In this document: positions 59,483 through 64,000 of the stretch, piece by piece
Numbering within the stretch: the first letter of the stretch is position 1
How the letters are laid out: each line of letters begins with the position of its first letter
Program-made: the position numbers and the translations under genes
Notes under the pieces: model-generated
Told to the model about the DNA's origin: nothing
Databases searched by the model: none
The model's input: only the letters and a program-made list of their open reading frames with translations
Source: Eustoma russellianum
Lineage: Eukaryota; Streptophyta; Magnoliopsida; Gentianales; Gentianaceae
Length of the DNA: 64,000 nt
Assembly: GCA_036186865.1 (NCBI GenBank)
Contig: AP025042.1
Location: forward strand, 13,821,503-13,885,502
Reading direction: 5' to 3'

Positions 59483-62400
59483 TGTTGTACCCCACAAGGA
59501 ACCACCTTGTACATGAAATTGTCTAAGTGAATTTATGAAAGATTGTGTCTTCAAGCATAATTTATTTATTGATTTTTCTCTAAATAGAGCCGTGATGAGG
59601 AAAAATATTGTATAGGAAATCGAGCATAAATTATGCATTATGTGAAGTGACCAATTTACCTTAAGGGGCCTAGGAGATTTCGCCCCAAGGGTTGAAGAGA
59701 GTCTTAGAAGGTTTTCTCCAATAAGGCTAATCTTAAGGGGCCTTTTTAATGTAAGCCCAAAGGAAAATTAAGGAGTCTAAGTAGTGAGGAAATTTTCTTC
59801 CCAACACCCTCATGAATTTCGGCCCTTAGCCAAAATGGTTCAAGATTCTCCAAATTTTTATATTTTAAAAAGAAAAAGGGGAAAAATAATTAACTTAAAA
59901 GAAGGCAACCATTTTATTAAATTGGAATAAAGCATAGTTGGGGTCATTAAAGACCCCAACCGCCAGATGCCTAGGTGATTAACCATGGAGGATTTTTAAA
60001 ATCCTACCATGGTTACTTTATTATCAAACCAAGGTTAAAGCAACCCTAATTAATTAAAGTAACCAAGGTTAGTATAAAAAGTAAACATGATTGGACTAAA
60101 GTAACCAAGGTTAGTAATAAAGTAACCTTGATTAACTAAAGTAATCAAGGTCAATACCCTTAACCCTACCATGGTAATCTCTTACCACTTCCCTACCCCT
60201 TCCCAACGGCTAACACTTAGCCAAGAAGGAAGATTCATTCCAATAATCATTCTAGAACCTCTCATTCTCCCAACCATCAAAGAACTACAAGAACAAGAAA
60301 GTTTCTTCTCTCCTCCTTCTTCCAAACCCCACGGCCAAGAATCAAGCCAAGAAGGTCTAGGATCTTCCAAGGCCAAGTGGTATTAGGTAAGTATATCCTA
60401 ACCTTCTCAAGAAGATTTCTACATCTTTCATACGATGAAACTCATAGTGCTACTTTTCTTGCTCATGGACCGTGATCTTCAAGGTCATTAGGCTCAAGAA
60501 TCTCAAGTTTTTGTGGGATACTAGTCTTAAGGGGGCTTGAACACTACTCAAGTTCCATTTGGTAAGTCCATCTAACCCCTATTTATTGCATTTTTCTCTT
60601 AAGAATATGAACTAATCTTTGTTCTCTTACCCTCATCAAAACCGTGGGGTGCATGTGTGAAGAAGATGAAGGCTTCACCTATTCCATACACATTCCAAGC
60701 TAAGAAGAGGAGTAAGTTGAAAAGGCAAGTACACTATACATACTCATGGCTTGAATATGAAAGTGCATGCTTGAATGTCTAGATGTCATTAAGATTTAAT
60801 CTTAGATGAGAAATGCTAAGTTTTGATGCACGAAACTTTCGGCCCTAGGGTATAGTGGCTTGCATGTGTGAGCTTTACTCCAAAGGTGGAACCTTTGTTA
60901 TTTTTAAGTATGGATATGTGGTAAATCTAGGATGAATGTGATCAAAAATCTCTTCTTTTACATGTATGGGGAACGGTTGGATGGAAGAGGGAAAAATAAG
61001 TGTAGCTTTATAAGGATTTGTAGCTAATGGGGTAAAGTATGAACAAGATGTATGCTTTTTGTGTTAAGCTTAACATGTTCATCATGGATATAGTATTTTT
61101 CCCTTTGCATGCGTATAAACAGGCTGTTTGGGGGTTAGGGAGTGAATGCACCAATGATACCAAGAATTGATTTTGTTATGAACATGATGTGCATTGCTCA
61201 AAGAACGATATATGCATCATTCAAGCTGTTTTGAGGAGGTGTGTAGATGATGTTGTAATGTATTAGAACCTGAAAACCCACATGCTAAAGGTGTGTTTGA
61301 TGATTAATAAAGTGTTTAAGCCAACCAATGCAAGTTAGGACCTTTTAGTAAGGAAATGTGACAAAAAGTGGAATTTGCTGGAGCATGGCAGATTTTTATG
61401 CCGTGTTGTAGGACCTGAACAGCGACTTTAGAGAAATTCAATTTAGCTAATTTTTGGCATAACACTTGCCCTATGAGTAAAGTAATTATGAGAGTTGGAA
61501 TTTCGCTAAAAGGAGTCACGGATTATTTTTAACGGAATTTCTACTAGAACTGGTCATGCTGGAAATTACTGAACTGAACAGATTTTATGTGACCTAATGA
61601 ATATCCTGGGAATGGACCCTAGGATTATGCAATTGGGCTGATTTTTGGCAGGATACTAGCCCTATGTGTTTACTAAGTTGAGAGATGGAATCTTCGAAAA
61701 AGCATTTACGGTTTGGTCACAATAAAATTTATAGTAAAATCAATCACTACAGAATTCAGCATGTAACGGTTTTGGGAAGAGGAAGGAATGACCTCTTTAA
61801 CGATATTATAATTCCGCAAAACCTTCATGGCAATTACTTAAGACATATATGAGTGTTTTTATGTAAACCACTTAACTTAGCAAGGTTATTTTAAGGGGTA
61901 ACCACCAAGGTTAAGATGGTGTTACTAATCTGAAATTTTGGGCAGAATTAAGAAACTTGTTGTGAGGCCTTGTTTTTAATGGGCTTAGGCTTAGTAACGA
62001 GGTTTGGACTTATGACCACTAATTATTGGTATGATTATAGGAATTTTACAAGGCTAGTCGCAAATTAAATGAAACTTAATGGGCTTATTTGAAAGGTAAA
62101 AGAAAGGATGCTGCATTGCTGAAATTCAGCAGCCCTTGTTTCGTAATTAAATAAATTAGGTGTTTTACATGTCTCGTATCATCACGAAAATTATATTACG
62201 AATAGAAAAGACACTCTTATGCATATGTATGACAAGAACTCATGATAGCGGGCCTAAACCATGAGGCATTGAGGCCGTGCGTATGGATTGATAATTCTGG
62301 AAATTTTTCCAGCCTAAGGAACAAGTTGTACGTATGTGTATGTGTAACGCATTACATCATGAATTGCATAGTACATGTCATACATTGCATCATCGTCATT

Positions 62401-63540
62401 TACATGATTTATGGAACTGATTTTTATGAGAAAAAAAGATGAAAAAGCGTTTTAAAGAAAAGATCCTTTTTTTAAAGAATGCTTTCCACCGGTACCGTGT
62501 GTGTTTCCTGGACAGTAAGGACCCGCTCTAGATCCGGGGTTAATTGATCTAATGTTATGGATCGTTCAAGCCCGGAGAGAATAGACCTGATATCGACCGT
62601 TCAGGCCCGGAGAAAATAGACCTGATAAGTGATGACGTTACCGCTCCGAATCCGGGAATAATAGATTCGAAGGGAAGAAGTGACTGCCTCAAATATGGGT
62701 GAATAGATCTGAATACTCCATTGTTTCTTGACAATGATGTTTTGAAAGAAAGAACGAAAGACCTTATCTTCATTTTTATCATGATGCATCTCACATACAT
62801 ACTCATGCATATTGCCTTTAATGAGTTGACGAATAATTGGTACGTGATACTTAAGCTAAGTTGTTAGGACTTGGTAGCTCCTAAGTCATGATCTTATTGA
62901 GTGAGTATTCTTAATAAGTTATGATCTTTTATAAGTTACGACCTTTTTATAAGTTATGTTCTTTAATAAGTTATGATCCCTGATAAGTTATGATACTTGA
63001 TACGTTATGAGTTGATCACTGACAAGTATTGGATGGAAAGTCAGGTATGTTTCTAAACCGAATTTTGGGGTTCGGTTCTTGTATGTACTTCCATTTAATT
63101 CACGATTATTTATAGTTTACTTGCTGGTGACTTTGTCACTCACCCCCTATTTTCCCCCCAGAGGCTGCAGGGAATAAAGTAGAATGGATTGAAGATGAAC
63201 CTAGGGTTCCTTACCCGTAAGACGTGCGAGAGATGGATGGCCTAGGAGGCATGACGAGATGGTTGTGATCGATGATCTTGTTATGAATTTGTGATGGAAA
63301 CAATTTCTTTTGGGAATTTCCTACTTTATGATTTGGGTTGTAAAACTGATGATGGTATCGTAGACGTTATTTTAAAGTTTTTATTCTGCCTCGGTTTTGC
63401 TTACCTGTTGACGCGTAAACACGAAAATCCACGTATTTTATCATGGACTACGGCATGTTATGGATCGACGCCTGGTACTCTCTGTAGTGAAGTACGGCGG
63501 GCGCACCGTATCCAGCTGGGCCGGGGTGCGGGGCGCTACA
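59483..63540 (+). mobile_element. Solo LTR S3 (4058 bp), Tekay-like
   Basis: Begins TGTTGTACCCC and ends GGGGCGCTACA, with perfect 5-bp duplication TAGGA at 59478-59482 and 63541-63545. The body matches the reverse complement of the G2 LTR, including AAGTAACCAAGGTTA short repeats (59995-60180), the ~180-bp units (61260-61770), the ~44-bp array (62515-62720) and the terminal hairpin. No gene lies within. Confidence 0.95.
62515..62720 (+). repeat. ~44-bp tandem array in S3
   Basis: Repeated CCGGAGAGAATAGACCTGAT-type units with GACCGTTCAGGCC between them, corresponding to the arrays in the other LTRs. Confidence 0.8.
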
Positions 63541-63545
63541 TAGGA

Positions 63546-63706
63546 ACTGCGGCTATTGGGTTTTTTTTTTGAAGTTCTTCATCTTCTTCCACTATATCTG
63601 CCCATGTTTTCTGTGGGATATTGGTGTCATTATTTGCCGGGAGCTTTCCTTTGTCTTTGGTCTTTCTTGGTATTATTTCTGTTTTGGAGGAATTCTCGGG
63701 TCATAT
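63546..63706 (-). pseudogene. EPRV-like last ORF, upstream part
   Basis: Short - strand coding remnant between two LTRs, with a TWADIVEEDEEL-like acidic stretch in one frame. It lines up with the 59477 end of the viral ORF when solo LTR S3 is removed. It is cut at 63706 by the next LTR, with CATAT (63702-63706) the candidate target duplication. Confidence 0.45.
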
Positions 63707-64000
63707 TGTAGCGCCCCGCACCCCGGCCTGGCCGGATACGGTACGCCCGCCGTACTTCACTACGGAGAGTACCAGGCGTCAATGTATAACACATCATCGT
63801 CCATAATAAAATATATGGACTCCCATGCCATCATCTTAACGGGTAACCAAAAACTTAGGCAGAATAAAAACTTTTAAACATACATTCCGGATATCTGACA
63901 TAAAGTTTACAACCATGTCTGAACATAAAGTAAAATCCAGAAATCATAGTCCCCAACATAAGTCCATCAAAACATAAACCCATCATCATAAGAGAATCTT
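63707..64000 (-). mobile_element. Tekay-like LTR, right edge (partial)
   Basis: Starts TGTAGCGCCCCGC and matches the G2 LTR start, including the hairpin region at about 63750, through to the window end. Whether it is solo or part of a full element cannot be told. Confidence 0.92.

Noticed and set aside
60171..60386. 71-codon open frame that could be a small host gene
   Set aside because: It lies wholly inside solo LTR S3, matches the reverse of non-coding sequence in the G2 LTR and lacks a domain.

Overview
This is a plant nuclear window, probably from a eudicot, that consists almost entirely of nested transposable elements and endogenous pararetrovirus (EPRV, Caulimoviridae-like) remnants. 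The DNA is AT-rich. Chromodomain Ty3/gypsy elements, Ty1/copia elements, L1-type LINEs and EPRV pieces all occur, primer-binding sites match plant initiator tRNA-Met, and no ordinary host gene, rRNA or tRNA gene is recognisable. Nearly every coding stretch is broken by stops or frameshifts.

Layout. (1) 1-12353: a Tekay/Del-like chromovirus on the + strand. Its 5' LTR runs off the left edge, the LTRs are about 3.85 kb, and gag, protease, RT/RNase H and integrase-chromodomain are degraded. A GT-AG intron-like insertion lies inside RT. (2) 12354-29240: one + strand EPRV protease-to-RT region cut into three exact pieces by a complete SIRE-like copia element (13062-24222, - strand, TSD AAGAT) and a 4.65 kb solo LTR (24289-28935, TSD TTCCA). 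(3) 29241-~35351: a Tork/Angela-like copia (- strand) inserted in the same EPRV RT and truncated at its 5' end. (4) ~35352-43393: a second Tekay-like element (- strand) with protease, RT and RNase H deleted and one LTR truncated and internally deleted. (5) 43394-53720: a nearly full-length L1-type LINE (- strand) whose endonuclease is split by another 4.65 kb solo LTR (47429-52077). (6) 53722-58146: two inverted copies of an EPRV promoter/leader region forming a large palindrome, the left arm carrying a 5'-truncated LINE (54413-57215). (7) 58213-63706: an EPRV-like final reading frame on the - strand, interrupted by a 4.06 kb solo LTR (59483-63540, TSD TAGGA). (8) 63707-end: another Tekay-like LTR running out of the window.

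How it fits together. The oldest layer appears to be EPRV DNA in two orientations, which then received at least seven later insertions. Target-site duplications allow several insertions to be removed precisely, and the viral reading frame resumes across them. The gypsy LTR family here (about 3.8-4.65 kb, ending in a conserved CCGTAGTGAAGTACGG-type hairpin and CTACA) is the dominant player, with two coding elements, three TSD-flanked solo LTRs and one edge copy. Deletions, filler DNA and unequal recombination then shaped the rest. Regulatory structure worth attention is concentrated in the LTRs (tandem repeats, palindromes, a regularly spaced GATCGATC module) and in the LINE 3' untranslated hairpins.
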